DNA of 64,000 nt, taken from DATFVA01 sp963815785 (lineage in GTDB: Bacteria > Bacteroidota > Ignavibacteria > Ignavibacteriales > Ignavibacteriaceae). This document shows positions 45,606 to 53,346 of the stretch, piece after piece; positions within the stretch are counted from its first letter, which is position 1; each line of letters begins with the position of its first letter. The position numbers and the translations under genes are program-made. The notes below the pieces were generated by a model. The model did not search any database. It had not been told where the DNA came from and saw only the letters and a list, made by a program, of their open reading frames with translations. Location of the stretch: NCBI GenBank assembly GCA_963815785.1, contig CAWFHZ010000007.1:1178001-1242000 (forward strand), in the 5' to 3' direction.

Positions 45606-45771
45606 ATTGAGTAAAAAATATTCTTAATAATAAAAAACATCAAGTTTTAGCTAATAAATTGAGCCATTACTAGTTGCACGATAATTGATATAGAATGGTA
45701 TTCTCGGTTACACTTTTACCTGATGTTTCTATTGAAATTTAAAATCTAAAATAAACTAAGTAATAAAGAGT

Positions 45772-46269
45772 ATGAATACCGGACAAATGTTACTATCAAT
45801 TGGAGCAATATTTTTATTGTCTTTCTTAATACTAAGGGTTAATACCACGCAACTCCGAACCGAAGAAGATATGGGCAATACCAAATTCGGAATAATGGCT
45901 ATATCTGTTGCAACTTCTGTAATAGAAGCAGCCAGTAATAAAGCGTATGATGAAAATTCTTATAATAATTTTGTAAGTAGTTTAACCCAGTTAACAGACC
46001 CAACAAAACTAGGTCCTGATAAAGGAGAGGTTTATCCAAATTTTAACGATTTCGATGATTTTAATGGACTGGATCAGGATATCTCAATTCCGGGGGATAT
46101 AAATTCACTCCATGTTAATTGTACTGTTGTTTATGTAAATCCGATTCAGCCGGACATAAAATCATCTATAAAAACATTCAATAAAAAAATTGAAGTAGCA
46201 GTTAGCAGTAAATATATGCAGGATACAATTAAATTAAGTTCAATATTTAGCTATTGGAAAAAACTATAG
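45772..46269 (+). CDS. Minor-pilin-like protein (PilV/MshD-like)
   Basis: The 165-aa protein opens with one hydrophobic helix after a four-residue leader (MNTG then QMLLSIGAIFLLSFL), as in type IV pilin-like proteins, but lacks the Glu5 and Phe1 of classic sites. Downstream, YPNFNDFDDFNGL resembles the FDDxDDYNG motif of MshD/PilV-like minor pilins. It is the first of three genes on the strand opposite to all neighbours. No good Shine-Dalgarno site precedes ATG 45772. The link to a pilus or secretion system is inferred. Confidence 0.6.
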   Translation: MNTGQMLLSIGAIFLLSFLILRVNTTQLRTEEDMGNTKFGIMAISVATSVIEAASNKAYDENSYNNFVSSLTQLTDPTKLGPDKGEVYPNFNDFDDFNGLDQDISIPGDINSLHVNCTVVYVNPIQPDIKSSIKTFNKKIEVAVSSKYMQDTIKLSSIFSYWKKL

Positions 46270-46277
46270 AGGCATAA

Positions 46278-46874
46278 ATGGGATTTTCAGTATTAATAGA
46301 TATTCTGGGTTCCACTATTATAGGTGGTATTCTACTAATTTCGATGCTGCACCTTAACGAGAACTCGGTTAAAAATGATAAATTCTGGGGTAACGACAGA
46401 ATATTGCAGCGTGACCTTTCATCTGTTGCCACATTAATGGAAAATGATTTTCGAAAAATGGGTTATTGTTACAATACAATTTTGGATGATACACTTAAAT
46501 TAATTTACATTGCAGATACTAGCGACGTTGAGTTTCGCGGAGACCTTAACAGTGATGGAGTGCTTGATGTTGTTCATTATTATATTGGTCCAACCAGTGA
46601 ACTTTCCGGAACTCCTAACCCGCGCGATAGAATTTTATATAGGAAGATCAACAATCAACCTCCTTTAATGATTTCTACAAATGTTGTTTCTATGCAATTA
46701 GTTTATCTTGATGTATTTGATGATACTTTAAGTCAACCTATCGCGGATACAAGAGAAATTGAATCAATGCAGATTGGAATAAGGGTAGAAGATCCGGCTG
46801 CATTTAACAACGAATATACAACAGCTTACTGGCAGCAAATACGTTTGATTTCACGAAATTTATATAAAAGATAA
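46278..46874 (+). CDS. Minor-pilin-like protein (PilW/PulJ-like)
   Basis: The 198-aa protein starts MGFSVLIDILGSTIIGGILL, a hydrophobic helix straight after MG, the minimum leader for a prepilin-type site. The body shows LMENDFRKMGYCYN and RDRILYRKINNQPPLMISTNVVSMQLVYLD, like PilW/GspJ proteins (ENDLRxAG, LxRxxxG, FxYxD). It follows the first pilin-like gene by 8 bases with an AGAGG ribosome site. The Asp at mature position 6 could stand in for Glu5, but this is a guess. Confidence 0.6.
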   Translation: MGFSVLIDILGSTIIGGILLISMLHLNENSVKNDKFWGNDRILQRDLSSVATLMENDFRKMGYCYNTILDDTLKLIYIADTSDVEFRGDLNSDGVLDVVHYYIGPTSELSGTPNPRDRILYRKINNQPPLMISTNVVSMQLVYLDVFDDTLSQPIADTREIESMQIGIRVEDPAAFNNEYTTAYWQQIRLISRNLYKR

Positions 46875-46878
46875 GGAG
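46873..46878 (+). promoter_or_regulatory. Shine-Dalgarno site of the third pilin-like gene
   Basis: AAGGAG lies eight bases before ATG 46887 and fixes that start. Confidence 0.75.
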
Positions 46879-46886
46879 AATAAACT

Positions 46887-48140
46887 ATGTCCGGTAAAGC
46901 GGCATTATTTCTAATACTCGGTTTCAGTACCATATTTGCGGTCATGTCCAAAAACCTTTTAGATTATTCAAATGACGCTACTGATAATTATGTCGAATAT
47001 TACAGCGCTTCAAATGCACATAATATTGCGACCAGCGGTGCTAATATGGCAGTTAGCCAGCTATTCTTTAACAAATATTGGGTTGCAGGATTTAATTATC
47101 CAAGCATAATGGGAGGAAGTCTAACTGTTACTGTTGATAGTGTTGGTGCAGAAAACCGAAAAATAACTTCAACAGCTATTTACAAAAAAGATACTGCTCA
47201 AACTATTGTAATGCTTACCCCAAAAAACTTTGCCCAATATGGTAATTTTTATAATATCATGGGCAGTGTATGGGCGGCAACCGGAGATACTTTTTCAGGT
47301 CCCTTCCACACAAATGATTACTTAAATTGTTATGGCGATCCGGTATTCTTGGGATACACAACTACAAAAAACGGATACAAATTATACGATAAAAATAGTC
47401 ACCCCAAATTCTTAGGCGGTTATGAGGATGGTGTAGATGTTCCTTTAGAATTTGATACTACGAGTATACGTGTTGCAGCTTATTCTAATGGTAAAATTAT
47501 AACAGATCCCACTCTCAAGAATAAAGTGATTGATGTTAAACTTACTTTTAATGACGATGGTACATTAACACATTCAGAATCTATTAACGGCGGAACAACC
47601 TGGACTACACCTAAGAATGAAAACCTTAAAACGTATGCTCCAAACGGAGTTATTTATGTTGAAAGAGGAAATATTTTTGTTCAGGGAACATTAAGTGGAC
47701 AGGCGACAATAGTTGCTTCCAAAAAAGGAAGTTCTACAGCAGGAATGATACATATTACCGGTGATGTAAAGTATAAGGATAATCCTTTAATCAATCCGAA
47801 TTCAACAGATATGTTAGGTATGGTTGCAGAAAAAAATGTTCAATTAGATTTTGATCCAACCAGGGGCGATGTAAATATACAGGCTTCTATGTATTCACAA
47901 AATGGTGGATTAGTAGTTGATCAGTATGCAAAATATCCTTCAGCACACAATATGAATATATTAGGTGGGGTAATTGGACAGAACATAGAAGCTACTGCAC
48001 ACTATATTTGGAATGGCAAGCAGTATGTTCCGGACCATGGTTATAGCTATGTTCATAAATTTGATCAAAGATTTTTAACAACTGTTCCCCCATTCTTTCC
48101 TAAAACGAAATATTATAAAATACTTTCCTGGTTAGAATAA
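46887..48140 (+). CDS. PilX-like protein with DUF4900-like body
   Basis: The 417-aa protein begins MSGKAALFLILGFSTIFAVM, one membrane helix, followed by YYSASNAHNIATSGANMAVSQL, similar to the N-terminal helix of PilX/GspK-type pilins. The rest matches the style of DUF4900: GPFHTNDYLNCYGDPVFLG, YAPNGVIYVERGNIFVQGTL, then TDMLGMVAEKNVQL. The beta-helical-looking body probably lies outside the inner membrane. It ends the three-gene unit and is closed by a terminator. Function is unknown. Confidence 0.65.
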   Translation: MSGKAALFLILGFSTIFAVMSKNLLDYSNDATDNYVEYYSASNAHNIATSGANMAVSQLFFNKYWVAGFNYPSIMGGSLTVTVDSVGAENRKITSTAIYKKDTAQTIVMLTPKNFAQYGNFYNIMGSVWAATGDTFSGPFHTNDYLNCYGDPVFLGYTTTKNGYKLYDKNSHPKFLGGYEDGVDVPLEFDTTSIRVAAYSNGKIITDPTLKNKVIDVKLTFNDDGTLTHSESINGGTTWTTPKNENLKTYAPNGVIYVERGNIFVQGTLSGQATIVASKKGSSTAGMIHITGDVKYKDNPLINPNSTDMLGMVAEKNVQLDFDPTRGDVNIQASMYSQNGGLVVDQYAKYPSAHNMNILGGVIGQNIEATAHYIWNGKQYVPDHGYSYVHKFDQRFLTTVPPFFPKTKYYKILSWLE

Positions 48141-48167
48141 GAAACAATAAAATCTAAATTTGCACTA

Positions 48168-48200
48168 AAAAAAGGCTGCCTACAAAGACAGCCTTTTTTG
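48168..48200. terminator. Bidirectional terminator between pilin-like and SPOR genes
   Basis: A stem of AAAAAAGGCTG and CAGCCTTTTTT with a 10-base loop serves both convergent genes. T runs are present in both directions. Confidence 0.88.
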
Positions 48201-48617
48201 TTATTTATAGATTGTCAAAATCCACGCATCTTTGAATTTTTCATTTCCCCAAAGATTGTTTCTTACCGATTCTGCTTCAGATCTTGAAGTATAATATTCG
48301 GAAAGCTGAACCACATACAAATTGTTCTGTTTGCTGAATGAGGTTTTCAAATTGAAAGGTAAAATCTGTTTACTTTCTTTTGCAAACTTCTCAGCTCTGT
48401 CTTTAGTAGTAAAAGCTCCTATCTGAACAACGTAGTATGTCATTCCCATATCAGGATATTCCAGGGTTGGTATATTCTCGGCATCTGAATCAGGGATAGA
48501 ATCAAAGACGTATATGCTATCCTTCCCTGTCGAAGTTTGCTCGGTTTGTTGAGAAGGAGTGCAGCCGATTAAATAAGTCAAAATAAAAGCAACACTTAAT
48601 GCATAAACCCATTTCAT
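48201..48617 (-). CDS. SPOR-domain lipoprotein
   Basis: From ATG 48617 the protein has 138 aa. GAGGAA lies just before this ATG, so it is preferred over the one at 48635. A signal peptide ends in the lipobox LIGC. A polar linker follows, then a C-terminal SPOR domain (YYVVQIGAFTTKDRAEKFAK, NLYVVQLSEYYTSRSEAES). SPOR domains bind glycan strands stripped of stem peptides at division sites. It lies downstream of the SGNH lipoprotein gene. Confidence 0.88.
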   Translation of the reverse strand: MKWVYALSVAFILTYLIGCTPSQQTEQTSTGKDSIYVFDSIPDSDAENIPTLEYPDMGMTYYVVQIGAFTTKDRAEKFAKESKQILPFNLKTSFSKQNNLYVVQLSEYYTSRSEAESVRNNLWGNEKFKDAWILTIYK

Positions 48618-48673
48618 AATTTCCTCAAATCTCATTCAATTAGAATAAGGGATGGTATCCCATCCCTTATCAG

Positions 48674-50074
48674 TTAAAACAATATATTTTTATACGCCAT
48701 CGGATCTAAATAAACACCTTTTTCAAATAGATTAAATGATCTCATTTTTGCAAATGATAAACTCCCCGGAATATTTGCTATATCAACTAATTTATAATTT
48801 GCACCGAATTTTGAGTTAATGGTTTTTAAAAATTCATTAGCAACAATTGCATAACCTTGTGCAGTCGGGTGAACACCATCCAGACTGAAAAGTCCACCAG
48901 TAACAAAAGCAGTGGTAAACATTATTCCGCCGAATTCAGTTCCACCGTTTGCATCTGAAGCTCTGATATTATTAAAGAAAGAATTGATATCTACCAATGC
49001 AAACTGAGATGAATGATTGTTTACAGCGGCTGCAATTGAAGCATTGAAAGCACTTGTAGACTGTGCGGCAGTTTGAATTTCTGCTGCATCAAGGATCAAT
49101 GCATTTGGAATTGGATTTCCAGGATCGGCACCGAAGGGTTTAGTAGTATCAACACCAACTAATGCCGGAGGAATACCATTGTCACTATAGAATTTACCTG
49201 ATGGTCTTCCAAAATCAGCTAAGTATGATTGTGAAACCAGTGTAAGTAATAATGAATAATTTGCAAGCTGTGAAGGAGCGCCCACTGTAGGCTGATAATT
49301 GTGATCCTGATAATAAAATCCCTGAGCACCAGCTGAAGTTAGAAGTTGCGCAAATCCTGGTCCTACAGTTGTAAAAAATGGTATGGCTGTTACATCAGGT
49401 ATATTTGCAACAACAACCTTTGCACCTGTCGCTGCGAGATTATCGGCAAGTTGGCTGAATAAATATCCAAAAGTAGCACTTGGTGTCGGTTCCGTAGGTC
49501 TTACACCCCCACTCGTTGCAAAACCTAATACATCATTATTTCCAATCCATAGTGTTACCATTGTTGGATTCAAAGCCTGAGCCTGCTGAAACTGAGTTCC
49601 CTGTCCTCTTAATACAATATCAATAAAAGGACTTTTCGAATATGATGTTGCTGTACTGGTTGAATTCATTACATCAGCAAGAACAATTCCTGGAATTCCG
49701 AGATTATTATATGGGGCAGGATAATTCAGATTTATGGGGTTACCTGCCTGCTGCGGTTCCTGAGTTGTAACAAACGGACTGAGTGATACAATTTTAATCT
49801 GTCCGCCAATTCCCGGATCAGATATTAATGGTTGTACAAACTCAGTATTTACTTGTTGTGAAATTAGATTTCCAAATGAATACATCTGAGCACTTTCAAA
49901 CAAAGCACTGGATTCATATCCTGCTGTTAAACTGTTACCGATAGCTACAAATGTTGAGAAATCAGCACTACCACTAACAGGTTGCGGACCGGTTAAATCT
50001 GTTCTTTCTTTACAGCCAAAGAACATCATTACCGGCAAAAGGAATATCAGTATAATTCTAGATTTATTTTTCAT
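48674..50074 (-). CDS. SGNH/GDSL-family hydrolase lipoprotein
   Basis: The 466-aa protein has a signal peptide with lipobox-like FFGC. SGNH blocks follow: block I FVAIGNSLTAGYES with the Ser nucleophile, block III WIGNNDVLG with Asn, and block V DGVHPTAQGYAIVAN with Asp and His. The middle is rich in Ala, Gly and Thr. It probably hydrolyses an ester, such as a lipid or acyl group, at the outer membrane. It is preceded by the FadL-like gene with a 17-base gap, which suggests joint work on hydrophobic substrates. Confidence 0.88.
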   Translation of the reverse strand: MKNKSRIILIFLLPVMMFFGCKERTDLTGPQPVSGSADFSTFVAIGNSLTAGYESSALFESAQMYSFGNLISQQVNTEFVQPLISDPGIGGQIKIVSLSPFVTTQEPQQAGNPINLNYPAPYNNLGIPGIVLADVMNSTSTATSYSKSPFIDIVLRGQGTQFQQAQALNPTMVTLWIGNNDVLGFATSGGVRPTEPTPSATFGYLFSQLADNLAATGAKVVVANIPDVTAIPFFTTVGPGFAQLLTSAGAQGFYYQDHNYQPTVGAPSQLANYSLLLTLVSQSYLADFGRPSGKFYSDNGIPPALVGVDTTKPFGADPGNPIPNALILDAAEIQTAAQSTSAFNASIAAAVNNHSSQFALVDINSFFNNIRASDANGGTEFGGIMFTTAFVTGGLFSLDGVHPTAQGYAIVANEFLKTINSKFGANYKLVDIANIPGSLSFAKMRSFNLFEKGVYLDPMAYKNILF

Positions 50075-50091
50075 TTTATATCCTTCTTTAA

Positions 50092-51312
50092 TTAAAAACC
50101 TAATGATAAACTTAGAGCTGCAATATTTGCACTTGAATTATAAGTTCCATTAAAATAATCCGTTGAGTTCCTAACTGTTACCTGGCTTGCGAAAATATGC
50201 AGGTAAGAAGCACTAACTGTTACATTTTGAATTATATTATAATCGAATCCCAAACTTAAGCCAAATCTGTTTCCTTCAGGAAGTGAAGGACTTATGTACT
50301 CTGGTTTTACAGGGTTCTTATCAAAATACAATCCTGCTAATGCCTTGAATTGTTCACAAATTTTAATTTCACTTCCCAGTCTTACAATGTAGGAGTCATC
50401 ATATAATCTGGGGCTTGCAAGATCAGGGAAATTCGGATCATTAAAATCAACAGCTAAAGTATCATAGCTAGACCATCCGACATACTGAAAATCTGCGCTG
50501 ACTTTGAATGTTGGAAGAACATCATAAGCAATACCGAAAGCCAGGTTCATAGGTGTTGTTAATTTTGCAGTAATATCTCCACTCGGTAGCTGACCTGCTA
50601 ACTGAGTTGTGGAGGTTGTGGATTTAGCAGTTCCTTTAAAATCATATTTTATCTGACTGTGGAAAGAAACTCCGAACGAAAGAGTTTCTATCGGTTTGTA
50701 CATCAAACCAAGATTGTAACCAAAAGCAGAATTATCATCACCTTTTAATTGTACGAATGCATCTCCTTCAAACGGTGCAAGAGAAATTTTCCTGGTTATT
50801 TCAACGTTAGCAAAACTATAAACGAAAGCAGCACTAACTGATAGTTCATTAGTTACTTTATAGGCAACTACCGGTGAGATTGTAAATACCATCAAGCTGG
50901 TTTTCAAAGCAAGGAATTTCCCAACCCAATTGTCATCCCATTGCGTTCCTAAACCAAATGGAGTTGTAAATCCCAATCCCACTGCAAAGTCTTTATTGAT
51001 TCTTTGAGAAGCAAAAAAATGAACAGGAAAAAATGTCTGATTCTGAGTTTTATATTCTGTTGTCTGAGGAATGACTCCGCGAAAACTGGACATAGGAGCG
51101 ATCAGAGTTGATCCTAAAATAAAATTTGTTCCCCACAACTGGGTTAAACCGGCACCATTCCAGTAAATAGCAGAAGGGTCATTTGCAACAGCAGTGAAAG
51201 CGCCCCCCATACCCATTGCTCTTGCGCCGTGTTCGTTCAACTGAAATCCACCGGCAAATGCCTGGCTAAGTCCGAAGACGAACATAATTGAAGCGATAAC
51301 TATTTTTTTCAA
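50092..51312 (-). CDS. FadL/OmpP1-family outer-membrane transporter
   Basis: The mature part begins GGFQLNEHGARAMGMGGAFTAVANDPSAIYWNGAGL, the N-terminal hatch signature of FadL/TodX proteins. A barrel of many strands ends in LSLSLGF. It takes up hydrophobic compounds such as fatty acids. TTG 51312 is preferred because it begins a clean signal peptide (LKKIVIASIMFVFGLSQAFA) and has AGGTGG just before. The frame is open to ATG 51363, which would add 17 residues and overlap the biotin-carrier stop. Confidence 0.88.
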   Translation of the reverse strand: MKKIVIASIMFVFGLSQAFAGGFQLNEHGARAMGMGGAFTAVANDPSAIYWNGAGLTQLWGTNFILGSTLIAPMSSFRGVIPQTTEYKTQNQTFFPVHFFASQRINKDFAVGLGFTTPFGLGTQWDDNWVGKFLALKTSLMVFTISPVVAYKVTNELSVSAAFVYSFANVEITRKISLAPFEGDAFVQLKGDDNSAFGYNLGLMYKPIETLSFGVSFHSQIKYDFKGTAKSTTSTTQLAGQLPSGDITAKLTTPMNLAFGIAYDVLPTFKVSADFQYVGWSSYDTLAVDFNDPNFPDLASPRLYDDSYIVRLGSEIKICEQFKALAGLYFDKNPVKPEYISPSLPEGNRFGLSLGFDYNIIQNVTVSASYLHIFASQVTVRNSTDYFNGTYNSSANIAALSLSLGF

Positions 51313-51359
51313 GGTTCCACCTATTATAGTTTGTAAGTTATTTGGAAAGTTTAACAATT

Positions 51360-51860
51360 TCATTCCATTGAGAAAAGTTTTGCTCCTTTTTCAACCGGGC
51401 TGTTTTCAACAACTTTAATTTCCTTAATCAAGCCGGAAAAAGGAGATTTTATATCATTTTCCATTTTCATTGCTTCTAAGATAATTATTGAATCTCCTTT
51501 TTCCACTATATCGCCAACATTTTTTTTAATTTTTAAAATCATTCCCGGCATTGGAGCTTTAACTTCCATTTTATGATTTCGGTTTGATGACTGCTCAATA
51601 AGACCGGATGCTCTTTCCTGCAATGCAGATCTGACTACAGCTTCGATCACTTTACCATTTATTACAAGGCTGTAATTATCGGAATCCTTTTTTTCAGCGG
51701 AGATCTCATAAAAATTATTATCTATCCTTAAAAGAAAATCATTGTTACTAAGTTCAATTACCTCGTAGTGAAAATCTTTTCCATTAATATTGACTTCAGA
51801 ATTATCACTTAATTGTACGGCTTTTTTTTCACCGTTTATTGTTACGATATATTCAGTCAT
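51360..51860 (-). CDS. Biotin carboxyl carrier protein
   Basis: The 166-aa protein has a C-terminal biotinyl domain with the modified lysine K132 in LEAMKMENDIKSP. A preceding beta region, MEVKAPMPGMILKI, forms the start of the hammerhead. The N-terminal 90 residues are unlike E. coli AccB and more like carriers of propionyl-CoA-type carboxylases. It overlaps the biotin carboxylase gene by 8 bases. No carboxyltransferase gene is in the window. Confidence 0.9.
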   Translation of the reverse strand: MTEYIVTINGEKKAVQLSDNSEVNINGKDFHYEVIELSNNDFLLRIDNNFYEISAEKKDSDNYSLVINGKVIEAVVRSALQERASGLIEQSSNRNHKMEVKAPMPGMILKIKKNVGDIVEKGDSIIILEAMKMENDIKSPFSGLIKEIKVVENSPVEKGAKLFSME

Positions 51861-53337
51861 TAAGTTGATTTATCCAGTTATTTTCAGATGATCTGCTATT
51901 TTTGTTCCCGTTATTCGAATTTGAGTTTCTGTTTTTAAGAAATGTAGTAAGTACTGAAACTGCATTTAAGAAATGTTCTTCGAATTTCACCCCATTAAAA
52001 TCAAAATCCTTTTCAAGAAAATTAATATTGAATTCGCCATTTCTGAATTTAGTATGGTCAATAATCTCTTTTAAAAAGGATATGTTAGAAATAACACCGA
52101 ATATTTTATATTCTCCAAGAGCTCTGATCATCCTCGCAATTGCGCTGTTTCTATCTTCAGCCCAACAAACAAGTTTCGCAATAAGAGGATCATAATATAT
52201 TGAAATTTCCGAGCCCCTGTCAAAACCTCCGTCCACTCTTATGCCTGGGCCGGATGGAATAGAATATTCCTGAAGTTTTCCCGTAGATGGTAAAAAATTA
52301 TTATCCGGATCCTCAGCATAGATTCTACATTCCAGTGCATGCCCGTTAATCTTTAATTCATCTTGATTGAATGATAATCGTTTTCCTTCAGCGACTGAGA
52401 TCTGTTCCTTAACAAGATCAATTCCTGTAATAAATTCAGTAACCGGGTGTTCAACCTGAAGCCTCGTATTCATCTCAAGAAAATAGAATGATTTATTTTT
52501 GTCCATAAGGAATTCTACTGTGCCGGCATTATAATAATTACAAGCTTTGGCTGCATTCACTGCGGCTGTTGTAATATGTTTCCTTGTTTCCTCATCAACG
52601 AATGATGATGGGGCTTCTTCAATTATTTTCTGGTGTCTTCTTTGTATTGAACATTCCCGTTCAAAAAGGTGTGCATAGTTTCCAAATTTATCCCCGATTA
52701 TCTGGACTTCAATATGTTTTGGATTTTCAATAAACTTTTCGATATAAATTGAATCATCTCCGAATGCTTTTAAAGCTTCTCTTTGTGTTGATTCAAAAGC
52801 GGATTCAAATTCTTCTGCAGAACTTATTTTTCTCATTCCCTTTCCACCGCCTCCTGCAGAAGCTTTAAGAAGTACGGGAAACGTAATTTCGGAGGCAACA
52901 GAAATTCCTTCAGTTACATTCTTTATTGCTTCAGTTGTTCCCGGAACGATAGGAACATTGTTTCCTGCCATCAATTTTCTTGCGGCGGTTTTACTACCCA
53001 TCAAATTTACTGAGGCTGAGGAAGGTCCGATAAAAATTAATCCTGAATCCTCAACCATTTTTATGAATTCTGCATTTTCTGAAAAGAATCCATAACCTGG
53101 ATGAATCGCATCAGCATTTGCTTCTTTGGCTACCCGGATTATTTTTTCTTTATTAAGATATGATTCAGAAGACTGTGCCGGTCCGATAAGATACGATTCA
53201 TCGGCGTAACGTGTATGAATGGATGTTTTATCAGCTTCAGAATAAACTGCGACCGATTTAATTGCTAACTCTTTGCAGGCTCTTATTACCCGGACAGCTA
53301 TTTCTCCCCTGTTAGCAATCAGTATTTTTTTTATCAA
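51853..53337 (-). CDS. accC: Biotin carboxylase subunit
   Basis: The 494-aa ATP-grasp enzyme carboxylates biotin. It shows IANRGEIAVRVIRACKEL, GYGFFSENAEF, the glycine-rich ATP loop LLKASAGGGGKGMR, and the catalytic-region segments HIEVQIIGDKFGN and FLEMNTRLQVEHPVTE. The last 30 residues are an Asn/Ser-rich tail beyond the usual AccC length. It works with the carrier protein just downstream; the final acceptor (acetyl-CoA or propionyl-CoA) is not defined by these genes. Confidence 0.93.
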   Translation of the reverse strand: MIKKILIANRGEIAVRVIRACKELAIKSVAVYSEADKTSIHTRYADESYLIGPAQSSESYLNKEKIIRVAKEANADAIHPGYGFFSENAEFIKMVEDSGLIFIGPSSASVNLMGSKTAARKLMAGNNVPIVPGTTEAIKNVTEGISVASEITFPVLLKASAGGGGKGMRKISSAEEFESAFESTQREALKAFGDDSIYIEKFIENPKHIEVQIIGDKFGNYAHLFERECSIQRRHQKIIEEAPSSFVDEETRKHITTAAVNAAKACNYYNAGTVEFLMDKNKSFYFLEMNTRLQVEHPVTEFITGIDLVKEQISVAEGKRLSFNQDELKINGHALECRIYAEDPDNNFLPSTGKLQEYSIPSGPGIRVDGGFDRGSEISIYYDPLIAKLVCWAEDRNSAIARMIRALGEYKIFGVISNISFLKEIIDHTKFRNGEFNINFLEKDFDFNGVKFEEHFLNAVSVLTTFLKNRNSNSNNGNKNSRSSENNWINQLND

Positions 53338-53346
53338 AATATTTAC

